A stretch of 54,030 nucleotides of DNA from an uncultured Selenomonadales bacterium (GTDB taxonomy: Bacteria > Bacillota > Negativicutes > Acidaminococcales > Acidaminococcaceae), in NCBI GenBank assembly GCA_900316935.1, contig ONEW01000013.1:1-54030 (forward strand), written 5' to 3'. Positions 1 through 6,555 of this stretch are shown here, in pieces. A model generated the notes under the pieces. The model was not told where the DNA came from. It saw only the letters and a program-made list of their open reading frames with translations, and searched no databases. The number at the start of each line of letters is the position of its first letter. Positions within the stretch are counted from its first letter, which is position 1. The position numbers were made by a program, and so were the translations under genes.

Positions 1-206
1 CCAAACGTCCATTTTAAAGGTACCAGGATTGTTGAACTGTCTAAAACAAGGGGTCCTACTTTTAGAAACTGTCCTTGACAAGGGGTACGGTTTACATCTA
101 CCGAAACAGGTCCTACGGCATACCATGCCTCAGCACCTGCCATTCCCGGAATGGCCATCAGGCTTGCCAATACCACCGCTTCCAATACCTTGTTCCTACG
201 AGACAT
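1..206 (-). CDS. Secreted protein, copper amine oxidase N-like (stalk) domain, partial
   Basis: An open frame starts with ATG at 206 on the minus strand and runs off the left edge, giving 68 codons with no stop. A purine-rich site (AGGGGGA) lies 7 bases upstream. Residues 1-25 form a signal peptide: basic MSRRNK, a hydrophobic core, then a likely cleavage after AGA. The exported part contains a V-x-V-N start and ends in STILVPLKW, which resembles the N-terminal domain of copper amine oxidase-like proteins (PF07833), where the usual text is GRTLVPLR. In bacteria such domains are mostly extracellular modules without oxidase activity. The rest of the protein is outside the window, so its function cannot be assigned. 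The domain call is moderately confident; the signal peptide is clear. Confidence 0.62.
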   Translation of the reverse strand, partial: MSRRNKVLEAVVLASLMAIPGMAGAEAWYAVGPVSVDVNRTPCQGQFLKVGPLVLDSSTILVPLKWTF

Positions 207-560
207 GTTGGATTCCCCCTAAAAATTTTATTTCCCACTCCCGGCAGCGCTTGTATGCATCTACGCATCCGTTGTCAGGAAATATGGTCCCCCGAGCGGA
301 ACGGGCCGGCCGGTTCCCGCCGCCGCACCCGTCTTTCAAATAAAAAAGACTATTCGTGGAAAAACTTTGCAAAATTATCCTGTTTTTTCTTGTTTTTCTA
401 AATTCTTTACAACTCTTATTATAGCCGTTTTCCTGACAGATAGTGTCATGTCCCCAAAATGTTACATAAAATTCACTGATTTTACAGGATATGTTTTCTT
501 ATATTTTCCCAGCAGCAACGCCCGTACTGATTGACTACCATGGTTCCCGATCATTCCCAT
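207..560 (-). promoter_or_regulatory. Intergenic region with promoter for the left-edge secreted gene
   Basis: This stretch separates the partial secreted gene from the permease terminator and contains no convincing gene. On the minus strand a TATAAT box lies at 418-423 with no good -35 hexamer at the usual distance. A small inverted repeat TGACA-N5-TGTCA (434-448) sits just upstream of the -10 and could be an operator. If this promoter is used, the leader is about 200 bases long. Confidence 0.4.
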
Positions 561-599
561 AAAAAAAGCCATACCCGTTCATCGTGGAAAGGGTATGGC
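561..599 (-). terminator. Rho-independent terminator of the xpt-permease operon
   Basis: Arms GCCATACCC (568-576) and GGGTATGGC (591-599) form a 9-bp stem, followed on the minus strand by seven T residues. It lies 12 bases after the permease stop codon. Confidence 0.85.
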
Positions 600-611
600 G
601 CAGACCGGGCG

Positions 612-1967
612 TCAGTGTGCCTGCCTCTGCTTCTGTTTTGCTTCGTGCGCCCATTCGTCGCGCTGGAGGGCTTCCTCGGAAGGAAAGACCAGGTTCAGGA
701 CGAAGGCGACCAGGAAAACGACGGCCACGCAGTTTTCCGCAAAGACAGATTGGATCAGGACCGGGAAGATCTTGAAGATGGCCGGGGTCTGCGTGAAGCC
801 GATGCCGATGGACAAGGACAGGGCGGCGATGCTCATGTTGCGGGACGAGAAGCCGCAGTCGCCGAGCATGCGGACACCGCTGACGACGATGGACCCGAAC
901 ATCATGAGGGTGCAGCCGCCGAGGACGGCGTCGGGCAGCGAGGCCAGGATGACCCCCAGGGCCGGAACCAGGCCGGCCAGGATCAGGAGGACGGCGCCGC
1001 TGGCGATGGCCTTCCGGTTGACGACGTGCGTCATGGCCACGAGGCCGACGTTCTGGCTGAACGAGGTGACGGGCAGGCAGCCGGACAGGGACGACAGGGC
1101 GCTGATGAAGCCGTCCACGGCGATGGAGCCAGACACCTCCTTATCCCGCACCAGGCGCCCCAGGCCCATGACGGACAGGGCCGACGTGTCGCCCAGCGTT
1201 TCCGTGGCGGACACGAGGAAAATCAGAAACACGGAGAAGATGGCGTCCGGCCGGAACTCCAGCTGGTACGGCAGGAAATGCGGCAGGGAGAAGAGGCCGG
1301 CGGACCCGATTTTGCTCAGGTCGACCATGCCGAAAAAGTAGGCCGCCACGTACCCGACGACGAGGCCGAAGAGGACCGACAGCTGTTTGTAGAACCCGTG
1401 GGCGCGGATGTGGAACACCAGGCAGGCCACCAGGGTGATGGTACCGACAATCAGGTACTTCGCCTCGCCGAAGTGGGGATTCCCGAACCCGCCGCCGAAG
1501 GAATTGGCGCCGATGCCGAGCAGGGAGAACCCGATGGCCGTCACGACGCTGGCCGACACGATGGGCGGCACAAAGCGGCGCCACCACCGCGCGCCCAGGC
1601 CCAGCACCCCTTCGAGGCAGCCGCCGACGAGGGCGGCGCCCAGGATAGCGCCGTACCCGTACTTGACGCCGATGACGCAGAACGTGGACACGAAAGTGAA
1701 ACTGATGCCCATGACGATCGGCAGCCGGCTGCCCAGGGGCCCGATGGGAAACATCTGCAGCAGGGACCCGATACCGGCGATGATCATGGCCGTCTGGACG
1801 AGACTGCCTGTCTCTTCCGTCCCCAAATGCACCACGCCGGCTACAATCAAAATCGGCGCGATGTTGGCCACGAACATGGCCAGGACATGCTGCAGGCCGA
1901 ACGGAACGGCCTTCTGCACGGAAATTTTTCCATCCAACTGGTAAATGGCATCTTGTTGCGCTTGCAT
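612..1967 (-). CDS. pbuX: Xanthine/purine permease, NCS2 family
   Basis: A 451-residue very hydrophobic protein of the nucleobase:cation symporter-2 (NAT) family, expected to have 14 membrane segments and to import xanthine or a related purine with a proton. The substrate-binding motif ATETLGDTS is at residues 254-262 and the NAT signature SQNVGLVAMTHVVNR at 304-318. It starts 22 bases downstream of xpt with ribosome binding site GGGAGG and is followed by a strong terminator. The pairing with xanthine phosphoribosyltransferase, as in the xpt-pbuX operon of Bacillus subtilis, argues for xanthine as substrate; uric acid transport cannot be excluded from sequence. Full length for the family. Confidence 0.86.
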   Translation of the reverse strand: MQAQQDAIYQLDGKISVQKAVPFGLQHVLAMFVANIAPILIVAGVVHLGTEETGSLVQTAMIIAGIGSLLQMFPIGPLGSRLPIVMGISFTFVSTFCVIGVKYGYGAILGAALVGGCLEGVLGLGARWWRRFVPPIVSASVVTAIGFSLLGIGANSFGGGFGNPHFGEAKYLIVGTITLVACLVFHIRAHGFYKQLSVLFGLVVGYVAAYFFGMVDLSKIGSAGLFSLPHFLPYQLEFRPDAIFSVFLIFLVSATETLGDTSALSVMGLGRLVRDKEVSGSIAVDGFISALSSLSGCLPVTSFSQNVGLVAMTHVVNRKAIASGAVLLILAGLVPALGVILASLPDAVLGGCTLMMFGSIVVSGVRMLGDCGFSSRNMSIAALSLSIGIGFTQTPAIFKIFPVLIQSVFAENCVAVVFLVAFVLNLVFPSEEALQRDEWAHEAKQKQRQAH

Positions 1968-1989
1968 ACTCTGCCTCCCGCCTGCTTAC

Positions 1990-2577
1990 TTACTCCCGGA
2001 ACACGATGGTGCCTGTCCCGGCATCCATTTTTTCGATGATGGCCAGGCTCTTCAGGTTGACGCCCTTCTTGCGCAGGGCATCGCCGCCGCCCTGGAAGCC
2101 CTTCTCGATGCAGATGCCGACGCCCTCCACCGTGGCGCCCGCCTGCCCGGCCAGGTCCATGAGGCCTTCGATGGCGCAGCCGTTGGCCAGGAAGTCATCG
2201 ATGATGAGCACGTGGTCCGCCGCGTTCAGGTACTTTTTGGACACAATGACGCGGTTCACATTGTGATGCGTGAACGACTTGATTTCCGTGGCGTACACGT
2301 CGGCGTCCATGTTGCTGCCGGCGGACTTTTTCGCGAACAGCACCGGCACCCCCATATGCACCGCCGTCAGGCAGGCCACGCCGATACCCGACGCCTCGAT
2401 GGTCAGGATCTTGTTGACGGGCCGGTTGGCAAAGAGCCTCTTGAACTGTCTGCCCAGCTCGCTGAGGAACGGTACATCGATCTGGTGGTTCAGGAAACTG
2501 TCCACCTTCAGCACATCGCCGCTCTTGATGACGCCGTCGGCCAAAATCTTCTTCTGCAATAAATTGAGTTCTGCCAT
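1990..2577 (-). CDS. xpt: Xanthine phosphoribosyltransferase
   Basis: Converts xanthine and PRPP to XMP in purine salvage. The 195-residue protein has the family's DVLKVDSFLNHQID segment near residues 21-34 and the PRPP-binding motif VLIIDDFLANG at 123-133. The frame extends six codons further up, but the ATG at 2577 is preceded by AAAGGGGA at good spacing and matches the N-terminus of known Xpt proteins. It is the first gene of an operon with the NCS2 permease. Unlike B. subtilis xpt, the short leader shows no purine riboswitch core, so control probably differs. Confidence 0.9.
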   Translation of the reverse strand: MAELNLLQKKILADGVIKSGDVLKVDSFLNHQIDVPFLSELGRQFKRLFANRPVNKILTIEASGIGVACLTAVHMGVPVLFAKKSAGSNMDADVYATEIKSFTHHNVNRVIVSKKYLNAADHVLIIDDFLANGCAIEGLMDLAGQAGATVEGVGICIEKGFQGGGDALRKKGVNLKSLAIIEKMDAGTGTIVFRE

Positions 2578-2648
2578 TGGAATCCCCTTTCGCATTGCTT
2601 GCCGGCATCCCTTGCGCCGGAAACCCCGTCCTTAAATTGATAACACGA

Positions 2649-2678
2649 ATTATACCATAAAAAAGGACCGGGTTGAAA
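2649..2678 (-). promoter_or_regulatory. Promoter of xpt-permease operon
   Basis: TATAAT (2649-2654) with TTTCAA (2673-2678) 18 bases upstream on the minus strand. The promoter overlaps the terminator hairpin of the upstream transcription unit. The leader up to the start codon is about 65 bases and contains a CCGGC/GCCGG hairpin. Confidence 0.6.
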
Positions 2679-2696
2679 CGCCGGTCCTAAATTTTT
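2659..2696 (-). terminator. Terminator downstream of the DUF523-tag unit
   Basis: Stem GGACCGG/CCGGTCC (2665-2671, 2681-2687) followed on the minus strand by a run of six T. An A-run then T-run on the plus strand means it could act in both directions. It shares bases with the xpt promoter. Confidence 0.75.
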
Positions 2697-2740
2697 CCGG
2701 GAGATACGAAAGGAGTTCCGTCCGGATTGCCGATGGCGGC

Positions 2741-2815
2741 CTACGCGGAAATCAGCGACGCGCCGGACGCCGCTACGGGACACCCAAACAGGAAAATTTT
2801 GTCATATCCGGCCAT
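2741..2815 (-). CDS. Possible 24-residue small protein
   Basis: A short frame, starting MAGYDKIFLFGCPV, whose ATG at 2815 follows a near-perfect ribosome binding site AGGAGGG with 6 bases spacing. It lies 65 bases after the tag stop codon and before the shared terminator, so it could be the last cistron of that unit. The middle is hydrophobic and contains one Cys. I recognise no family. The strong Shine-Dalgarno site is the only real argument; it may equally be a decayed gene start. Confidence 0.3.
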   Translation of the reverse strand: MAGYDKIFLFGCPVAASGASLISA

Positions 2816-2879
2816 GCGAATCCCTCCTCTTTTCATAACGCCGTATGTCCTTCGAAACCATTTTCCAAGGTACCTGCTT

Positions 2880-3482
2880 TTATTGTAAGGAAGGGCGCGA
2901 CAGATTCGCGGCCGCCGCAAAAATATTTTTCGAATTCCCCGCGCCGTTCCAGTCGCACTCCGGCCCATGGGCCTGCAGTACGCCGATCCCCTGCAGGAAG
3001 GAATAGATGGTCTTGCTGCCGATGAAACGGAAGCCCCGCTTCTTCAAGTCTTTCGCCACCGCGTCCGAAAGAGGCGACGAAACGCGCTCCGTATAGGGTT
3101 CCGTCAGGGATTTCCCCGCCGTGAAGCCCCAGATGTAGGCATCAAAGCTGCCGAACTCCTGCTGCAATTCCAGAATATGGCGGCTGTTTGTCACGGCCGC
3201 CTCCAGTTTGCGGCGCTGCCGGATAATCCCCGCGTCCTGCATCAGCGCGTCGATTTTCGCCGCGTCAAAGGCCGCCACCTTGCGGATGTCGAAGCCGTCA
3301 AAGGCCTGCCGGAAATGCTCCCGCTTGTTCAGGATCAATTCCCACGACAGGCCCGCCTGGAACGTTTCCAAGATAAACCATTCGTACAGGGCGTGTTCGT
3401 CGTGGCAGGGACGGCCCCATTCCTCATCATGATACGCGATATACCGCGGATTGTTGGGATTGACCCAGTTGCAGCGGCGCAT
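2880..3482 (-). CDS. tag: DNA-3-methyladenine glycosylase I
   Basis: Base-excision repair enzyme that removes 3-methyladenine from DNA. The protein has 200 residues. MRRCNWV opens the protein, followed by YHDEEWG and QAGLSW, all typical of Tag. Cys4, His18 and the C-terminal H-x3-C (AHGPEC) correspond to the structural zinc site of Escherichia coli Tag. The frame extends 20 codons upstream, but ATG 3482 has the strong site AAGGAGGGG and matches the family start. It follows a DUF523 gene by 25 bases and is probably co-transcribed with it. Confidence 0.92.
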   Translation of the reverse strand: MRRCNWVNPNNPRYIAYHDEEWGRPCHDEHALYEWFILETFQAGLSWELILNKREHFRQAFDGFDIRKVAAFDAAKIDALMQDAGIIRQRRKLEAAVTNSRHILELQQEFGSFDAYIWGFTAGKSLTEPYTERVSSPLSDAVAKDLKKRGFRFIGSKTIYSFLQGIGVLQAHGPECDWNGAGNSKNIFAAAANLSRPSLQ

Positions 3483-3507
3483 GGCGGCCCCTCCTTCCTT
3501 TTCGCCG

Positions 3508-3933
3508 TCAGATGTCCCCCACATCTTCCACGGAAAATCCATTTTTCACGAGCAGCGCCGCCGTCACGCCCTGCCCGGGCACCCGCACGCGGGAGAAGGT
3601 GCCGTCGTAGCGTTCCCGGACGCCGCAGCTGGGGCTGCGGGATTGCAGGATGATCCGGTCCGGCTGCATTTCCCGGGCAATCGCCAGGGTTCGTTCGGCG
3701 CCGGCCCGGTACGCTGCCGTCACCTCGTGCCCGTCCTGTGTCACGACCCGGCCGTCGGGCTGGATTTCCGCCGGCGGGCGCGGCGTTGGCAGGCCGCCCA
3801 GCACTTCCGGACAGACAGGGATGACTTCGTTCGCCGGATTGGCGGCCAGGGCCAGCACCTTGGCGTTGGCATTGTCGCCGCCGCTGTATTTGCAGTGGAT
3901 GCCCAAAAGGCACGCACTCACCAGGATCCGCAC
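3508..3933 (-). CDS. DUF523 family protein
   Basis: A 141-residue protein of the conserved DUF523 family, recognised by the start MRILVSACLLG, the VCPEVLGGL segment and the SRSPSCG motif. Several conserved Cys residues (in SACLLG, VCPE and SPSCG) suggest a metal or Fe-S role, but the biochemical function of the family is unknown. It begins with GTG at 3933, preceded by AAGGAGG. Its start overlaps the end of the broken acetyltransferase by about 16 bases, and tag follows closely, so the three were probably one transcription unit. Confidence 0.8.
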   Translation of the reverse strand: MRILVSACLLGIHCKYSGGDNANAKVLALAANPANEVIPVCPEVLGGLPTPRPPAEIQPDGRVVTQDGHEVTAAYRAGAERTLAIAREMQPDRIILQSRSPSCGVRERYDGTFSRVRVPGQGVTAALLVKNGFSVEDVGDI

Positions 3934-4332
3934 GGTCCCGCCTCCTTACGGTTCATTCCATATTGCACAAAAAATTCCCCGGCCTGCCGCACCGGTTTGG
4001 CCCGCAGCAGCGCCGGGAACCACCACTCCAGGCGCCCGCAGCCGCGTTCCACCGCAATCGACGCCAGTTTCTTCATGGTTGCTTTCCCGTATCCCCTGCC
4101 CCTGTACTCCGGCCGCACATACAGATCTTCCAGGTAGATTCCGGCCCTGCCGAGGAAGGTGGAAAAATCACTTCTGCCTTCTTCTCATCAAAATCCAGTG
4201 TTCCAGCGTCGCCTCATCGGCCACCACCTGACCCAGCATCTTTTCATAGGTTGCCAGTTCCCGGATAACCTGCAGGATCAGCGGGACATCGTCCCGTTCG
4301 GCATATCTGAAGTTTGTTTGTGTATTTTTCAT
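3918..4332 (-). pseudogene. Broken GNAT-family N-acetyltransferase
   Basis: The reading begins well, with ATG 4332 behind GAGGGGAATAG, and encodes a typical GNAT N-terminus (KNTQTNFRYAERDDVPLIL to LEHWI). One T appears to be missing near 4188, shifting the frame to an early stop at 4168. A second frame then resumes with GRAGIYLEDLYVRPEYRGRGYGK, the acetyl-CoA loop, and LEWW, but the residues that should lie between the halves are absent and the C-terminus after LEWW is not the normal NKPSIDFY-type ending. So a frameshift, an internal deletion of roughly 30 codons and a rearranged tail are all present. It sits exactly where the sequence changes from GC-rich to AT-rich. Confidence 0.75.
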
Positions 4333-4342
4333 TCTATTCCCC

Positions 4343-5278
4343 TCAGTCGTGCTTTCGGAACAGGTTTTCCAACTCCTTGATGGATTCAGGAAGGACTTCC
4401 TTATACTCATCGTAAAAGTCCTTGAGTTCTTTACCGGTAATCTCGAAACAATTTTTGATTTTATCCAGATTTTCAATCTTTGACGCATACAAATATACGA
4501 TATATCCCTTTTCGGCATAATCCTGGAACTCTGAAGCATCCAGCTCCGCTCCTCCTTTCACCTGGACGACAGCCTTTTTCGGTTCCTCGGGATTTCTGGA
4601 TCTGAACTCACACTCAACTTTTACAGTCGTCGAACCCCGTGCAATCGAGTTGGAAAGGACGTAATAGCCTTCTTTAATCTGAATATAGGAAATAACGAGT
4701 TCTTCCAGCTCAAACGGCGGAAGATTTTCGAGAAGATTTTCCTTTACTTTGTGCACAGGATACGTATGATCCTTCCTTTGAGTCTTTTCATTGAATATGT
4801 GCTTTGAGTATTCGACAATAATGTTATCATAAATATCCTGGCATATTCCGCCGTGCAGACGATTAAAAGAAGTGCTGATTTGCCCGGGAACCGTCATTCC
4901 TACCTCGTGAGCTTCCACCGGTACAACAGCTCCAATATCCATCTCGCGATGATATTCCGGAACGGCTTCGCCTTTCGCACGGCAAATCCAATAGTTCCCG
5001 TCCAGATCCCTCGTCCAGAAAAGATCTCCTTCTTTCGCGTACCAAAAGACATTCAAGGCATGGTTTATTCTTTTAACCCGCGCTCTTACTGCCTTGTAAA
5101 AATCACGGTAGGAGACAAAAGACCTTGAGTGGCCATTTTCCTCATGCAAATAGCTCCAGCCAATGGCTAATTTTTGTTCTCCTTTTCTATGCAGGCAGTA
5201 ATCAATCAACGCTTTCCTGTCTGAACAATGCGTTTTCAAATTGATTCTGGTTACTTTTTTTAAATCTTCGCCTTCCAT
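4343..5278 (-). CDS. Uncharacterised protein, possible PD-(D/E)XK-type nuclease
   Basis: A 311-residue soluble protein that I do not recognise by name. Residues 218-265 read as a nuclease-like core: a beta strand VKVECEF with Glu222 and Glu224, then AVVQVKGG with Gln239-x-Lys241, then an acidic helix and an IVYLY strand. That order resembles PD-(D/E)XK enzymes, including variants with Q in place of E. The N-terminal 200 residues contain WSYLHEENGHSR and many aromatic residues with no clear domain. It starts after AGAGGACTAG, lies beside the restriction-modification island and is AT-richer than its left neighbours, consistent with a transferred defence gene. Nuclease activity is only an inference. 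Confidence 0.5.
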   Translation of the reverse strand: MEGEDLKKVTRINLKTHCSDRKALIDYCLHRKGEQKLAIGWSYLHEENGHSRSFVSYRDFYKAVRARVKRINHALNVFWYAKEGDLFWTRDLDGNYWICRAKGEAVPEYHREMDIGAVVPVEAHEVGMTVPGQISTSFNRLHGGICQDIYDNIIVEYSKHIFNEKTQRKDHTYPVHKVKENLLENLPPFELEELVISYIQIKEGYYVLSNSIARGSTTVKVECEFRSRNPEEPKKAVVQVKGGAELDASEFQDYAEKGYIVYLYASKIENLDKIKNCFEITGKELKDFYDEYKEVLPESIKELENLFRKHD

Positions 5279-5399
5279 CTAGTCCTCTCCATAATGGCAG
5301 TCACTGACCGTCAAATACGGCCTTCCGCTGTACTTACATCAACCGAAGAATCGTCCCCCATAGCATCGCTTATCCGCCATTCCATTCTCTTTCAGATTT

Positions 5400-5428
5400 G
5401 ATGCTTTTATTGTACCATAATAAGCATC
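5400..5428 (-). promoter_or_regulatory. Palindrome with -10 box upstream of the nuclease-like gene
   Basis: GATGCTTTTATT and AATAAGCATC form an inverted repeat around GTACC. Read on the minus strand it contains TGGTACAAT, an extended -10 element. It lies 122 bases upstream of the 311-residue gene and may be its promoter with an overlapping operator. Confidence 0.4.
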
Positions 5429-5461
5429 CTCCTGGCTTTATTCATCAGTTTTCAGGCTTAA

Positions 5462-5566
5462 ATAATAAAGGAAGCAGAAAGATTGTTCAATGATTTGGGA
5501 CTGAATATGTCGTCTGCCATCACCATGTTTTTAAATTGTTGTCTCCAACAACACAAGCATCCATAA
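5462..5566 (+). pseudogene. RelB/DinJ-type antitoxin remnant
   Basis: The plus strand encodes KEAERLFNDLGLNMSSAITMF, the ribbon-helix-helix core typical of RelB/DinJ antitoxins. The first part is missing: an in-frame TAA precedes it and there is no start codon. After MFLN the sequence departs from the family and stops at 5564-5566. No partner toxin is visible downstream. It is therefore a 3'-degraded and 5'-truncated fossil of a toxin-antitoxin module. Confidence 0.6.
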
Positions 5567-5608
5567 AGCCTTGTAGGGCATTCTATCCTGCAAGGCTTTA
5601 TTTTTATT
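5565..5608. terminator. Hairpin with T-rich tail
   Basis: AAAGCCTTG and CAAGGCTTT form a 9-bp stem around a 17-base loop, followed on the plus strand by ATTTTTATTT. It sits directly after the antitoxin remnant and may be the original terminator of that module. Confidence 0.5.
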
Positions 5609-5726
5609 TACTTTTTCTTCCATAACGATGAACGATAATGGTCCGCACTCCCAGTGCTGACCATTCCGGCATCCCCAGTCGAAATCACCGTTATAACACG
5701 AGGCTGCGACATTATCTGCCGCAAAC

Positions 5727-5756
5727 AAAAAGGGCGCCGACTGTAGGCCGACGCCT
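5727..5756 (-). terminator. Decayed copy of the hairpin at 16318-16349
   Basis: The hairpin AAAAAGGGCGCCGACTGTAG continuing into GCCGACGCC is nearly identical to the one at the right end of the island. Read on the minus strand it ends in TTTTTG, as a terminator. The stem has two mismatches that the right copy lacks. It lies just after the hsdR remnant. Confidence 0.6.
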
Positions 5757-5780
5757 CTCCCATGCAAGAAAAGAAAATTA

Positions 5781-5944
5781 TTACTCTTGGATGTGGTACT
5801 CTATGCCCGCCTCTGCAGCCTTTTTAGCGTTATAGGGTTCCTATACGTACAGGGTTTCCCTACAGGAGTTGGTGGAAGTTTGCTCATCCATGTCGTTACT
5901 ACCGCCCACAGTTCACTCTGGAGCATAACGGTCTGTACGGCATC
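5781..5944 (-). pseudogene. Degraded hsdR 3' end
   Basis: Read across frames, the minus strand gives DAVQTVM-QSELWA, then YV-stop-EPY, then AAEAGIEYHIQE-stop. The intact HsdR at 7435-10572 ends with the equivalents DAVQTVMTQCELWA, YVYEPY and KAAEPGVEYHS. The remnant has an in-frame TAG in place of a Tyr codon and at least two frameshifts. It is a diverged homologue and not a recent exact duplication. It shows that another type I restriction gene once ended here. Confidence 0.65.
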
Positions 5945-5997
5945 CCCCGTTCCTTCCGGCGCAGGGCAATGATCTGCCGTTTCTGTTCGTCCTTCAT
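5945..5997 (-). pseudogene. 5' fragment of a small helix-turn-helix gene
   Basis: ATG 5997, with AGGAGG upstream, starts KDEQKRQIIALRRKERG, resembling the first helices of small HTH proteins found on mobile elements. The frame then runs straight into the hsdR remnant at GATGCCGTACAG. The ribosome binding site lies in one arm of a 9-bp inverted repeat (CTCCTGAAA, 6006-6014; TTTCAGGAG, 6021-6029). The join looks like a recombination scar. Confidence 0.4.
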
Positions 5998-6068
5998 CTG
6001 GGTACCTCCTGAAATTTGGGTTTCAGGAGTAACAGGACGAAAGGCTATCGTTAAGTACTTTTGGACGC

Positions 6069-6096
6069 AAAAAACGGATGCCCGTGATGAGCATCC
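6069..6096 (-). terminator. Terminator of the hsdR-GIY-YIG-ACT unit
   Basis: Stem GGATGC/GCATCC (6076-6081, 6091-6096) followed on the minus strand by GTTTTTTG. It lies 56 bases after the stop codon of the ACT-domain gene. Confidence 0.7.
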
Positions 6097-6151
6097 TAGT
6101 ATTTTCAATCGAGATCAGTCGCAGCAGCCTCAAAAGTCCAGGCTATCATTA

Positions 6152-6517
6152 TTACACGACTTCATATCCCTGCTCTGCCAGTACCTGCAGGGCTTTTTCA
6201 AAATTTTCTTGTTTTATAAGGATATAATCGGTATTGAAGGTGGAAACAGCAAAAATTCCAATCTTGTTTTCCGCCAGGACGGAAGAAATCTTCGAAAGGA
6301 TACCGATTAGGGAAAAATCAAGAACCCCCTGGATCCGGAACGCTTTCCACCCGTCGTCTCTCTCCGAGGTGTTTTCCGGCGTCTGGATTGTTTCACACAC
6401 CAGGGAGATTTCCTCATCCGTCCTGCCGATGAAATAAAACCCCTGTTCCAGATCCAGTTCTTTGATTATGGGAACCTTGCAAACCGTAAGATCCATGTCC
6501 ATTTTCTTCAGCTGCAT
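6152..6517 (-). CDS. ACT domain-containing protein
   Basis: A 121-residue protein made of two ACT-like halves. The C-terminal half, with FRIQGVLDFSLIGILSKISS, IGIFAVSTFNTDYILI and a final VLAEQGYEV helix, matches the amino-acid-sensing ACT family found as free-standing small proteins in Firmicutes. Such proteins bind amino acids, but the regulated partner is unknown. The frame extends 12 codons upstream; ATG 6517 is chosen because AGAGGTG lies 8 bases before it. It follows the GIY-YIG gene by 38 bases and precedes a terminator. Its link to the restriction locus may be positional only. Confidence 0.72.
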   Translation of the reverse strand: MQLKKMDMDLTVCKVPIIKELDLEQGFYFIGRTDEEISLVCETIQTPENTSERDDGWKAFRIQGVLDFSLIGILSKISSVLAENKIGIFAVSTFNTDYILIKQENFEKALQVLAEQGYEVV

Positions 6518-6555
6518 AACAGTCACCTCTTCCAAACTTGACGCATTGCACAAAC

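Noticed and set aside
2596..2660. Purine riboswitch before xpt.
   Set aside because: The leader is short and lacks the conserved purine riboswitch junction sequences; only a small GC hairpin is seen.
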